Below are positions 27,788-35,949 of a DNA stretch of 64,000 nucleotides, piece after piece. Made by a program: the position numbers and the translations under genes. Numbering within the stretch: the first letter of the stretch is position 1; the number at the start of each line of letters is the position of its first letter. The stretch covers positions 99,045 through 163,044 of the forward strand of contig NZ_JACHEO010000005.1 of the NCBI RefSeq assembly GCF_014201505.1, read 5' to 3'. Under the pieces are notes generated by a model, which searched no databases, was not told the DNA's origin, and saw nothing but the letters and a program-made list of their open reading frames with translations. Source of the DNA: Desulfoprunum benzoelyticum. Lineage in GTDB: Bacteria; Desulfobacterota; Desulfobulbia; Desulfobulbales; Desulfocapsaceae.

Positions 27788-29134
27788 TCACTGCCGGACC
27801 TGACGGACAAGCGCCTGGTAATAATCCCCGGCCTTGAGCTTTCCCTCCAGTATCAGGACCAGATCGTTGCGGAATTCCTCTTCGCCGACCGGCATACCCT
27901 TGCCGAAAACATAGGTTGGGGCACGAATATTGCGCATCGGCAGCGCATTGTACTGCAGTTCCATGTCGTAGAGAAAATCCCCATAGACATCCCCCGCGCC
28001 CCTGCCCAGCACCGGTTCCTGGAGGTTGCCGCGGATGCCGGTCGGATTTCTCGTATATTCCACCCATTTTTCGGCGATTTCCGGCTCTGTCCACATCATC
28101 GACAGATCGATCGCCGCCTGGCGGTTGGGGCTTCTTTTCATGACCGCGAAGGCGTTGACAAAATGGCCGACCAACCCGTTCGGCTGCTTCACGTAGGGTT
28201 GTTCGACCGGGATGCCGTTCTGGTAGTATTGCGGCGAAACGCCACGAAAATGGCTGTACATGTAGGTACCGCCGGGCAGAAAGAGACTGCCGCCGGCCAG
28301 GAAATCGCGTTCACAGTCCCGCCAATCGAGGGTCCGCCAATCGGTGTTGATCACAGGCTGGTAGCGCGACAGTTGCTCGAAGATCTCCAGGGTGGCGAGA
28401 AAGGCTTCGGCCTTCCTTTCATCATACTTCTCCTGTATGACGAATTCAGGATCGGAAAACTGACTCTTGAAAAGATATTCGAACAGGGCCTCGATCCTGT
28501 TGAAGGAACTCAGATGAAGGAACGGGATGAAAGTCCCGTGTTCCTTGTTGTACGCGGCAAGGAGCCTGGCGTAGGAAAGAAAATCCTCGCTCGTCATCCC
28601 CCTCTCCTTGACCGCGATACCCGTCTTGTCCGCCACCTGCCTGGTGTACCAGAGACAGAAGACGATCCCTTCGATGTGGGGGCCGGCAAAAATCCCGCCC
28701 ATTCGCTCCCGGTAGTAAGGTGTTTTGACGATGAAGTCTTTCTGGCTCTCGAGAAATCCGGGGACGGTGGCAAAATCGACCAGATGTTTCCGTCCCCACA
28801 GCGGATCGTTCAGCAGATCGGCAACATGGTTATATACGGGGATGTCGCAGAAGACGATATCCCATTCGATCCTGCCGGTTTTGATCATCTCGACAATTTT
28901 GTGAGCGACCTTCATCTTGTAATAATCGCCCTCTCCTTCAAGATCGACATCGAACTGGAGATTGACGGTCATCTCCGGGTGGAGGAACTCGAACTGTTTC
29001 TTGACCTCATGAACCAGCAGTTCACGCTTGTCTTCGCCCTTCCAGTGCCCCATCCAGTTAAGTTGACCGGCCGGCAGCGGCAGTGGCAGAACCAGGACAA
29101 GCAGCGTCACCCAGAGAACATATTTCCCGCCCAT
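27788..29134 (-). CDS. Extracellular solute-binding protein, orphan
   Basis: 448 residues with a Sec signal peptide (MGGKYVLWVTLLVLVLPLPLPAGQ, shortened here as residues 1-23). The mature protein resembles family 1 sugar-type binding proteins: WMGHWKG at the start, WDIVFCDIPVYNHVADLL, GPHIEGIVFCLWYTRQV, and LPGGTYMYSHFRG in the C-lobe. No ABC permease or ATPase lies nearby. The gene sits 148 bp ahead of a hybrid histidine kinase on the same strand, so I infer it presents a ligand to the kinase's periplasmic domain. Ligand unknown. Confidence 0.82.
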   Translation of the reverse strand: MGGKYVLWVTLLVLVLPLPLPAGQLNWMGHWKGEDKRELLVHEVKKQFEFLHPEMTVNLQFDVDLEGEGDYYKMKVAHKIVEMIKTGRIEWDIVFCDIPVYNHVADLLNDPLWGRKHLVDFATVPGFLESQKDFIVKTPYYRERMGGIFAGPHIEGIVFCLWYTRQVADKTGIAVKERGMTSEDFLSYARLLAAYNKEHGTFIPFLHLSSFNRIEALFEYLFKSQFSDPEFVIQEKYDERKAEAFLATLEIFEQLSRYQPVINTDWRTLDWRDCERDFLAGGSLFLPGGTYMYSHFRGVSPQYYQNGIPVEQPYVKQPNGLVGHFVNAFAVMKRSPNRQAAIDLSMMWTEPEIAEKWVEYTRNPTGIRGNLQEPVLGRGAGDVYGDFLYDMELQYNALPMRNIRAPTYVFGKGMPVGEEEFRNDLVLILEGKLKAGDYYQALVRQVRQ

Positions 29135-29667
29135 CGTATTCTCGTCTTGAGATTGTCAGGAGAAACCAAAGTCATCCATCCATTGCAGGCATTTCGGTAC
29201 GATCTGAACTCCTTCGTCATCATACCGATTGATCTCAGTAAGTAAAAGATTATTTCCCACCGCGGTGCAATCCGATCTCACTTTTACAACCTGGTCATCA
29301 ATCCAAAATAATCCCAGCTAATCCCGGAATATGTGCTGTTGTTGACGGATTCAACCCCACCCCGTATCTCATCCCACTGCCTGTCAGGATATTGTGCGTT
29401 TTCCCCTCTTCTGGCGGCTGATCTTATTCCTTGTCAAACAGCAGGAAATTACGTAGTATTTAGATACGGAACATTACTATTTTCAAACAAACCCAGTCGT
29501 TCTGGGTATTGACGACTGTACTGCATGACAGCATACAGGAGTGAGGCACTCGTTGTCCGCCCGGCGGGGCAGAAAGGATTGCCGGGCTGTCTCAGGGGTT
29601 CCGATCAGGGTGGTACCCGACATAATTCTTCCCGGCGCCTGGTCGTCCGGAGCAACAAGAGGAAGTC
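29135..29667. other. Long divergent intergenic region
   Basis: 533 bp, visibly more AT-rich than its neighbours, between the solute-binding protein gene (minus) and the PilZ gene (plus). No gene is supportable. On the minus strand TTGAAA followed 17-18 bp later by CTAAAT/TAAATA (about 29466-29492) could be the promoter of the binding-protein/kinase pair, giving a long leader of about 330 nt. I compared the stretch with the GEMM c-di-GMP riboswitch pattern and saw no match. Confidence 0.4.
29509..29537 (+). promoter_or_regulatory. Possible promoter of the PilZ gene
   Basis: TTGACG at 29509-29514, a 17-bp spacer and CATACA at 29532-29537. The -10 is weak. It leaves a leader of about 125 nt that contains a small GAGTG/CACTC hairpin. 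Confidence 0.3.
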
Positions 29668-30006
29668 ATGGAAAAACGACGGTACCAACGGATGAGTATA
29701 AACACCCTCTGGGCGGATGTATCCGACGGCAAACGTTTTTACTCAGGAATGGTGACTGACCTGTCACGTTTTGGACTGAGGCTGACCGATCTTCCGCTCA
29801 AATGCGACACCAGTCAGCGCCTGTCGATCGTCGTTTCCGGCCAGGGGAAAAACTTCAAGATGCTGGCGAGACCGTGCTGGACAAAAAACGGCGGCACCGG
29901 AAAGAGCGTCGGCGTCGAGATCATGAACGCCTCCTGGGGGTGGACCGAGTTCGTCATCAGCCATGAGCCTTCTCCCGCTGATGTCCGGAGCGAGGTAGCC
30001 CTCTGA
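29668..30006 (+). CDS. PilZ-domain cyclic-di-GMP-binding protein
   Basis: 112 residues, essentially one PilZ domain. The two ligand motifs are present: the N-terminal arginine cluster EKRRYQR and the DLSRFGLRL loop (D/NxSxxG). AGAGGAAG lies ahead of the ATG. PilZ proteins bind c-di-GMP and act on motility, exopolysaccharide or transcription partners; no partner is evident next to it. Confidence 0.88.
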   Translation: MEKRRYQRMSINTLWADVSDGKRFYSGMVTDLSRFGLRLTDLPLKCDTSQRLSIVVSGQGKNFKMLARPCWTKNGGTGKSVGVEIMNASWGWTEFVISHEPSPADVRSEVAL

Positions 30007-30179
30007 GCCAGTCCCGCCTTCCCACCGATAACGCCGGGCGGTATCCGCAAATTGCCGGAGCGGAGACCGGGGATTTTGCATCGCCGAGCCTCTTGCATCA
30101 TGGCAGAGACTGATCTTGTAAAGTTATTTTTCCCCGGCTATTCACTCGTCCGGAAGTGGCCTTCCCCGGTCCGCCTGCC

Positions 30180-31067
30180 ATGAATTTTCTCTACGACCGC
30201 ATCACCTACCTCTTCGATCCATTGCATCATCTCTGGGAACATGAAAAGATACACAGGAAGATATCGGTCCTGCTGGTCATGTTCTTCATCGGCAGTCTGA
30301 TCGCTATCGAACTCAAGCGCCAGGGCTATCTCCCCGGATCCGTCGCCCGGTATGTCCCCGGCAATCATTTTTACGCCGTCCAGGCCGCCTTCACCGTCGT
30401 GTTGATCCTCGAGGTCATCAGCCTGATCTTCACCCTCCCCTGTTCGTTCAGCCGCTCCGTCGGCAAGCAGTTCGAGATCCTGTCGCTGATCCTGATGCGC
30501 AATGCCTTCAAGGAATTGTCGCAGTTTCCGGAACCCATCTCGTTCGCCGGCAACGAGGTGGCGATCCTCCATATCCTCTCCAATGGCTTCGGCGCCCTCC
30601 TGATCTTCGCTCTGCTTGGTTACTACTACCGGATTCAGGCCAAGACCGCCGACGACACCATGCGCCCCGGCGATCTGTACAGCTTCGTCGCCGCCAAGAA
30701 GGGCATTGCCCTGATCCTGCTCCTGGTCTTCTGCACCATGGGGATTCACAGTGGCATCCAGACGTATTTCGGTACCCGGGAAACAGATTTCCTCCATGAA
30801 TTCTATACGATCCTGATCCTGACCGATATCCTCGTCGTCCTCATCTCCCAGTGTTTCCACCCCAATTTCGCCGCGATCTTTCGCAACTCGGGATTCGCAT
30901 TGTCGACCCTGATCATCCGCATCGCCCTGGCCGCCCCACCCTATTTCGACGTGCTGCTCGGCATGGCCGCAGCCCTGTTCGCCATCCTGCTGACAAGGAT
31001 CAGCAGCCACCTGTTTGTCAGGCAGAGGAAGGACCTGAAAACGAAGGTGGCGGAACAAAGAGGGTGA
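30180..31067 (+). CDS. Polytopic membrane protein of unknown function
   Basis: 295 residues from the ATG at 30180 (an upstream in-frame codon at 30156 lacks support). It has about six or seven hydrophobic segments, with charged residues HEKIHRK just before the first. A central stretch (FSRSVGKQFEILSLILMRNAFKE, cited as about residues 98-120) lies between helices. The C-terminus is basic (RQRKDLKTKVAEQRG). I do not recognise a family. It converges with amrS, 21 bp away. Confidence 0.7.
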   Translation: MNFLYDRITYLFDPLHHLWEHEKIHRKISVLLVMFFIGSLIAIELKRQGYLPGSVARYVPGNHFYAVQAAFTVVLILEVISLIFTLPCSFSRSVGKQFEILSLILMRNAFKELSQFPEPISFAGNEVAILHILSNGFGALLIFALLGYYYRIQAKTADDTMRPGDLYSFVAAKKGIALILLLVFCTMGIHSGIQTYFGTRETDFLHEFYTILILTDILVVLISQCFHPNFAAIFRNSGFALSTLIIRIALAAPPYFDVLLGMAAALFAILLTRISSHLFVRQRKDLKTKVAEQRG

Positions 31068-31088
31068 ACGGAAAGACGAGGACGGCAA

Positions 31089-32102
31089 TCAGTCCCAGAC
31101 CCCGGCAAGGTGGGCGCCGCAATCCGGACAGGCGCCCCCGGTGAGGCGGTTCGAAAGCACCTGCAGTCCCCTCCGCTCGATCAGCCTGGAACCGCAGGAA
31201 CCGCAGACCGTGTCCTCGCCGCCGACACCGATGTTGCCTTCATAGACGTGCAGCAGCCCCTTGTCCCGACCGATGCGGGCGGCGGCCTTCAGAGATGAAC
31301 GCGGGGTGGGGGGAACATCGAGCATCCGGTGCGACGGGTAAAAGGCAGTGACATGCCAGGGGATGTTGCGGTCGATGGCCGCCAGAAAAGAGGCGATCGA
31401 TGCCAGTTCCGCAGGGGAATCGTTCATGCCGGGGATGATCAGGGTCGTGACCTCGACCCACACCCCAAGCGCATGCAGCAGTTCGACGGTGTCAAGCACC
31501 GGCTGCAGCCTCGCCCCGCAGACCTTCTTGTAAAACTGATCGCTGAAGGCCTTGATGTCGACGTTGACGGCGCACAGGACCGGCGCCAGCATCTCCACCG
31601 CCCCTCTGCTCATGTAGCCGTTGGACACGAAAATGTTCTTCAGACCCTGCTGTGCGGCGAGAACGCTGCATCGATAGGCAAACTCGAAAAATATCGTCGG
31701 CTCGACATAGGTATAGCTGATCGATTGGCATTGAGAGCGCTGCGCCGCCCTGACGACACTCTCGGGAGTCCTGGTTACGCCTGGGAGATCGCCGGATCTG
31801 CTGTCGACCTGGGAGATCGAAGAATTCTGGCAGTGAAGGCAGCGGAAATTGCAGCCCATCGTCGCGATCGAGTAGGACAGGCTGCCCGGCAGGACATGAA
31901 AGAGCGGTTTTTTTTCGATAGGGTCGACATGCTCGGCCACCAGGTTGCCGTAGACGAGCGAGACCAGCCTTCCTTCCCGGTTTTCCCGCACCCCGCAGAT
32001 CCCCCGTTTTCCCTCGCCGATCAGGCAATGGTGGGCACACAGGCCGCAACGGACAGCATCACCCTGTTGCTCGAAAAACAGGGCCTCACAGGTTGCATTC
32101 AT
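31089..32102 (-). CDS. amrS: AmmeMemoRadiSam system radical SAM enzyme
   Basis: 337 residues. The radical SAM cluster is C84-x3-C88-x2-C91 (CNFRCLHC). The N-terminus has a cysteine set CGLCAHHCLIGEGKRGICGVR, and the C-terminus a likely zinc ribbon (CGSCGSRL, GACPDCGAHL), as in AmrS and related PflA-like proteins. The reaction is unknown; in other genomes the gene accompanies AMMECR1 and Memo homologues, which I do not see here. It ends the minus-strand run that starts at mqnB. Confidence 0.88.
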   Translation of the reverse strand: MNATCEALFFEQQGDAVRCGLCAHHCLIGEGKRGICGVRENREGRLVSLVYGNLVAEHVDPIEKKPLFHVLPGSLSYSIATMGCNFRCLHCQNSSISQVDSRSGDLPGVTRTPESVVRAAQRSQCQSISYTYVEPTIFFEFAYRCSVLAAQQGLKNIFVSNGYMSRGAVEMLAPVLCAVNVDIKAFSDQFYKKVCGARLQPVLDTVELLHALGVWVEVTTLIIPGMNDSPAELASIASFLAAIDRNIPWHVTAFYPSHRMLDVPPTPRSSLKAAARIGRDKGLLHVYEGNIGVGGEDTVCGSCGSRLIERRGLQVLSNRLTGGACPDCGAHLAGVWD

Positions 32103-32166
32103 GGTTTCACCGGTTTCGAAGACAGTCCTGGCCGTATCTGATTCCGGCCGGAACGCGGAACTGCGA

Positions 32167-32349
32167 TCAGATCAAACGAAGGATCCAGCCGACAATGTTG
32201 CGGATCGCGGCGACCAGCGCACATTCCCGCGAAACCGACGATTGGTAATTCCGTGTCCGGGCATACATCTGACCTTCGTCAGGGACAATCAATCGTCGGC
32301 CGTAAGAGGTATCCGCCTTGACAATGCCTTCCATATGCCATTTTTTCAT
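32167..32349 (-). CDS. Possible small protein, 60 residues
   Basis: An open frame starting MKKWHMEG with GGGGGTGG about 5 nt ahead of the ATG. It fills the gap between bpt and amrS on the same strand. The C-terminus is hydrophobic (LVAAIRNIVGWILRLI) and could be a membrane anchor or amphipathic helix. No family recognised. The gap is too large (350 bp) to be routine in this tight operon, which slightly favours a gene, but it could be chance. Confidence 0.3.
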   Translation of the reverse strand: MKKWHMEGIVKADTSYGRRLIVPDEGQMYARTRNYQSSVSRECALVAAIRNIVGWILRLI

Positions 32350-32455
32350 TGGTCCACCCCCATCATGGAATACCAATTTAAAAAGGTCGTGGCGCCCCTG
32401 CCTCAGGTCAGCATATCACAGATCAAAATCATTCGTCAAACATCCGGCCGGCGGG

Positions 32456-33196
32456 CTACGACCGATACGACCGCCATTGCCCGTCCTCCAGCAGAGAATA
32501 GGGCTTGAACGCGGTTTTGTAGCTCATCGCCGCCACATCACGAATATAATAACCAAGATAGATGTAATCGATGCCCCACGCCCGGCACATATCGACAAGG
32601 GTTATGATGTTGTAGGTGCCAAGACTGCGGTCGCTCTCGTCCGGATCGAAATAGAAATAGACTGCATTGACCCAGTTCCTGCCGAAATCGACAATCGAAG
32701 CACCGACAAGACGGCCTGCCAGGCGAAATTCGATCCGGCGGCTGTCGACAATGCCGTTGAGGAAAAAACTCTGGTAGTATCCTTCGGCGGTATTGTTTTT
32801 CTGCGGATACCGTCTTTCGAGAAACTTCTGACAGAGCTGGAGATTCTCCCGGTCCTGGACCAGGTCCTCGACACTGCATTCGATATCGACGTTCTTTTTC
32901 TGCACCCGCCGCTGGTTCCGGTTCGGGCGGAACTCGCGGACATCGAGACGGATCGCGATGCAGGCCGCGCAGTCGGCGCAGTGCATGGTATACAGGCAGT
33001 TGCCGTTTCGCCGGTAGCCGGCGGCAAGGAACAGCTCCATCACCCGCTGTTCGATCGGGCACAACATCGCCTGGTGAAACGTGGCAACGAAGGGGAGACC
33101 ATAGGGACAGGCAGTCCGCAAATCGACGAAATACCGTTCGATCCGGGCCCTTATCCGACCAAAATCCTCGGAGCACTGCTCGTCGTAGGAAGACAT
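32456..33196 (-). CDS. bpt: Aspartate/glutamate leucyltransferase (bacterial N-end rule)
   Basis: 246 residues, the usual length. Conserved features are CPYGLP near the N-terminus, the cysteine set TMHCADCAACIAIRLDV, RNQRRVQKKN, and the C-terminal acyltransferase core (GTYNIITLVDMCRAWGIDYIYLGYYI, residues about 194-219) with YKTAFKPYSLLEDG. It adds Leu from Leu-tRNA to proteins with N-terminal Asp or Glu, marking them for ClpS/ClpAP. Its start abuts the stop of the mobA gene. Confidence 0.93.
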   Translation of the reverse strand: MSSYDEQCSEDFGRIRARIERYFVDLRTACPYGLPFVATFHQAMLCPIEQRVMELFLAAGYRRNGNCLYTMHCADCAACIAIRLDVREFRPNRNQRRVQKKNVDIECSVEDLVQDRENLQLCQKFLERRYPQKNNTAEGYYQSFFLNGIVDSRRIEFRLAGRLVGASIVDFGRNWVNAVYFYFDPDESDRSLGTYNIITLVDMCRAWGIDYIYLGYYIRDVAAMSYKTAFKPYSLLEDGQWRSYRS

Positions 33197-34299
33197 CAGC
33201 CCTCTCCCGCTTGCTCCCGGTTGATGCCGCAGTCATCGCAGTACTGTTCAAATTCCGACGGGGTGTTGATGTTGTCCCAGGCGTGAAGGAATGGCTCGGG
33301 GATGACCGGATGGTAGACATCGATTTTGTGGGCAATCATGCCGATCCGAAGCGAACCAGAGAGTCGCAGCTCCTCGAACAGCGTCCGGCAGCGTCGGTCA
33401 TAACAGGCGAACAGCGGCTCGACGTAGATGTCGGCCTTCCGTCGCGGGATGACGGCCCATCGTCCGGGCCGGCGCTCCTCCAGCAGCCAGTGCAACGCGG
33501 AAGAGGTCAGGGACGGCATATCGCAGGCGACGAGAAGCCAGGTGACGTCCGGCTGCCAGCGCATGGCGGCCAGGATTCCCGACAGGGGGCCGACGAGGCC
33601 CGGTGCATCGGCAATCCGGGTCAGATCCTGGAGGGAAGAAGGAATTTCCCCTCGACCGGCCAGGACGACCCTTTCGACATGGGGACGCAGGACATCGACC
33701 GTATCCTCCAGCCAGGTCCGGCCACCGGCTTTCTCGAGCAGGTGCTTCGGCCGCCCCATCCGTGAACTCCGGCCGCCGATCAGGACACAGGCCCAGACCG
33801 GCACTGCCCGCCAGATCTCGTCCAGCCAGGAAAGCAGCAGATCGGCACAGGCCGCAGTCCCCTGACGGGGATCGACCGTGCGGAGATCGGCGGTATCCCC
33901 TTCGTCCGTCTCCAGGGCGGCCGTGGTCGCCAGCCGCACCGTATTGAGGGGCAGACCGCAGTCGCCGTCGACCAGGACAAGATCATGGTGCAGGGCGAGA
34001 TCGGTCAGCAGCGACAGGGCATGACCGGCATCGACCACCTCGAGGTGGGAGACACTGAAGCTTTCGCCGCCGTCGGGCCGATCTGCGGCCGGGATCGCGG
34101 TATCCCCGGGAAACGGAGCGACGGCGGTCGCAGGAACACCGGCTGCCGGAAAACGGACGACCAGCAGCCGCAGGCCGCGGCCGGCAATCTCGCCGGCCAG
34201 CGAACGGCCGAAGTCCTGAGCGATCGCTGCATTCGTCGATATCAGCCGAAAGACCGGCAGCCGCCGGCACGCCGATATCCTGTGAGCGCCGTCGCTCAT
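33196..34299 (-). CDS. mobA: MobA-type molybdenum cofactor guanylyltransferase with MobB-like N-terminal region
   Basis: 367 residues. From about residue 168 it is a MobA nucleotidyltransferase: VLIGGRSSRMGRPKHLL (GTP-binding loop), LVGPLSGILAAM, and LLVACDMPSL with the metal Asp. MobA attaches GMP to molybdopterin. Residues 14-165 follow the layout of MobB (GRGLRLLVVRF, HHDLVLVDG) but the expected P-loop GxSGxGKTT is absent; the aligned stretch is LISTNAAIAQDFG. It overlaps mqnD by 4 bp. The menaquinone, molybdenum and MoaE genes in the window fit an anaerobic respiratory metabolism. Confidence 0.88.
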   Translation of the reverse strand: MSDGAHRISACRRLPVFRLISTNAAIAQDFGRSLAGEIAGRGLRLLVVRFPAAGVPATAVAPFPGDTAIPAADRPDGGESFSVSHLEVVDAGHALSLLTDLALHHDLVLVDGDCGLPLNTVRLATTAALETDEGDTADLRTVDPRQGTAACADLLLSWLDEIWRAVPVWACVLIGGRSSRMGRPKHLLEKAGGRTWLEDTVDVLRPHVERVVLAGRGEIPSSLQDLTRIADAPGLVGPLSGILAAMRWQPDVTWLLVACDMPSLTSSALHWLLEERRPGRWAVIPRRKADIYVEPLFACYDRRCRTLFEELRLSGSLRIGMIAHKIDVYHPVIPEPFLHAWDNINTPSEFEQYCDDCGINREQAGEG

Positions 34300-35159
34300 C
34301 TTTCTTCCCCGAGGTGGCAGGCAAAGAGGGGGAGCTGTCCTTCCGCGCCTGGCGGCAGAACCCCGGCGGTCCGTCCACGCTGAAGGAAGACGCTGATCGC
34401 CGCCATTCCTTCGTCACCAAGATGACGGGAAAAATCGTTGACATACAGGCGGATGTGGTTCTCCACGATCTCCGGCGCCGTCTCCTGGCTGTGGGCCCGG
34501 ATATAGGGCAGGCATTTTTCAGGGAAGCGGAAGCCATAATCGACGCTGGCCGCCACCGTCCGCTCGACGCGCTTTATCACCGCATCGCCCAGGCTTCGCC
34601 TGGCGACGATGCAGCCGAGGGGAATCGGCTGGCCGGAGATCGTCTCCCACCACTGGCCGAGATCCTGGAGACAGGTCAACCCTTCTTCGCCATAGGTGAA
34701 ACGGCTTTCGTGGATGATGACCCCGGCATCGACCTCGCCCCGGCGGACCGCCGCCATGATCCGATCGAATCGCATCTCGACCAGGTCGGTGCAGGCCGGC
34801 TGGAACAGCTTGAACAGCAGGGCGGCGGTGGTCAACCGGCCGGGGATGGCGACCCGTCGGCCGGCAAGGTCGGCCACCGGAATTGCGGAGGCGGCGACGA
34901 CCAGCGGTCCGCAGCCGCGGCCGAGAGCGCCGCCGGCGGCGAGGACGCAGTATTCGTCACTGACATGGCCCAGGGCATGGCAGGAGATCTTGGTGATATC
35001 GAGGCGATGGTCCAGGGCCCAGGAATTGAGGGTCTCGACATCCTCCAGGTGCGGCCTATCGAATTTGAGGTCGCCAGGATCGATAACTCCATGGCTTAAG
35101 GCATAGAAGATGAAGGTGTCGTTGGGGCAGGGTGAGTAGCCCAGGGACAGTGGTTTCAT
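34296..35159 (-). CDS. mqnD: 1,4-dihydroxy-6-naphthoate synthase
   Basis: 287 residues, menaquinone biosynthesis by the futalosine pathway. It converts cyclic dehypoxanthinyl futalosine to 1,4-dihydroxy-6-naphthoate. The N-terminal signature LGYSPCPNDTFIFYAL is diagnostic. DITKISCHALGHV, AIPGRLTTAALLF and DAGVIIHESRFTY are the other conserved pieces of this periplasmic-binding-protein-like fold. It is coupled by 4-bp overlaps to mqnB before and mobA after it. Confidence 0.96.
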   Translation of the reverse strand: MKPLSLGYSPCPNDTFIFYALSHGVIDPGDLKFDRPHLEDVETLNSWALDHRLDITKISCHALGHVSDEYCVLAAGGALGRGCGPLVVAASAIPVADLAGRRVAIPGRLTTAALLFKLFQPACTDLVEMRFDRIMAAVRRGEVDAGVIIHESRFTYGEEGLTCLQDLGQWWETISGQPIPLGCIVARRSLGDAVIKRVERTVAASVDYGFRFPEKCLPYIRAHSQETAPEIVENHIRLYVNDFSRHLGDEGMAAISVFLQRGRTAGVLPPGAEGQLPLFACHLGEER

Positions 35160-35821
35160 GACAGTTCCAGTTCACGGAGAAGAAGGAAGGCGGCTCCGGC
35201 GGCAACCTCACAGGCCTCGTCCAGCTGCCAGTTCTGCGAGTTCCGATTCTCGACCATGTTCGATATGGAGCGCACCTCGAGAAACGGCAGGCCAAAGGCC
35301 TCGGCGACCCGGGCTATCGAGGCGCCTTCCATATTTTCGCACAATCCCTGCCACTGTTGCCGCAGATTCTCGCCGCGGGCCCTGGTGCCGGACACGGCAT
35401 TGACGGTGACAAAGGTCCCGACATGGGGATGAAGGTCATTGCGCTGGAGGATGAGGCCGGCCTGGAGCAGCAGGGAACGGTCGATGTCATAGGCGATCCG
35501 ACCGGTCAGCTCCTCCGGCAGGTAATCCATATTGTCACCGTAGCAGATGCCGAAATCGCCGGCGATTTCCCGCTCGGCCAGACAGACGTCAAGAGGCGCG
35601 GCCGACTGATAGCCCTGGAGGTTGATATAGGCCCCGGCAACGCCGAAATTGACGATTCCGCGGATATGCCGCCCATCGGTGCACAGGAAGCGCGCAATCC
35701 GCAGGGCCGACTCGACCGGCCCCACCCCGGCAACGAGGGTCACGCAGGGAACCTTCGAGGCGGCCAGCATCCGGCCCAGGGGCGCCATTTCCATTTCAGT
35801 TGCGGCAACGGCCAGGAACAT
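35156..35821 (-). CDS. mqnB: Futalosine hydrolase
   Basis: 221 residues, nucleoside-phosphorylase-fold hydrolase. It removes hypoxanthine from futalosine. Conserved pieces: AATEMEMAPL at the N-terminus, VAGVGPVESAL, NFGVAGAY, ENMEGASIARVAE and EVRSISNMVENR. First gene of the minus-strand operon mqnB-mqnD-mobA-bpt, divergent from queA. mqnA and mqnC are not in the window. Confidence 0.95.
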   Translation of the reverse strand: MFLAVAATEMEMAPLGRMLAASKVPCVTLVAGVGPVESALRIARFLCTDGRHIRGIVNFGVAGAYINLQGYQSAAPLDVCLAEREIAGDFGICYGDNMDYLPEELTGRIAYDIDRSLLLQAGLILQRNDLHPHVGTFVTVNAVSGTRARGENLRQQWQGLCENMEGASIARVAEAFGLPFLEVRSISNMVENRNSQNWQLDEACEVAAGAAFLLLRELELS

Positions 35822-35949
35822 GGTATCTAAAGCAGCCCCCTCTCTGACAGATCCCAGATAGTATGCCCGGTCCCCGCCCCAGATTTCCTGGATCGGCGGA
35901 AACAGAGGCGCCTTCCATCACATTTCTTACTACTGAAAACACCACCCAC

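Noticed and set aside
27785..29245. Long plus-strand open frame opposite the solute-binding protein gene
   Set aside because: Shadow of the binding protein, which has a signal peptide and coherent fold on the minus strand.
29135..29667. Possible c-di-GMP riboswitch ahead of the PilZ gene
   Set aside because: The conserved GEMM core and tetraloop receptor pattern are not present.
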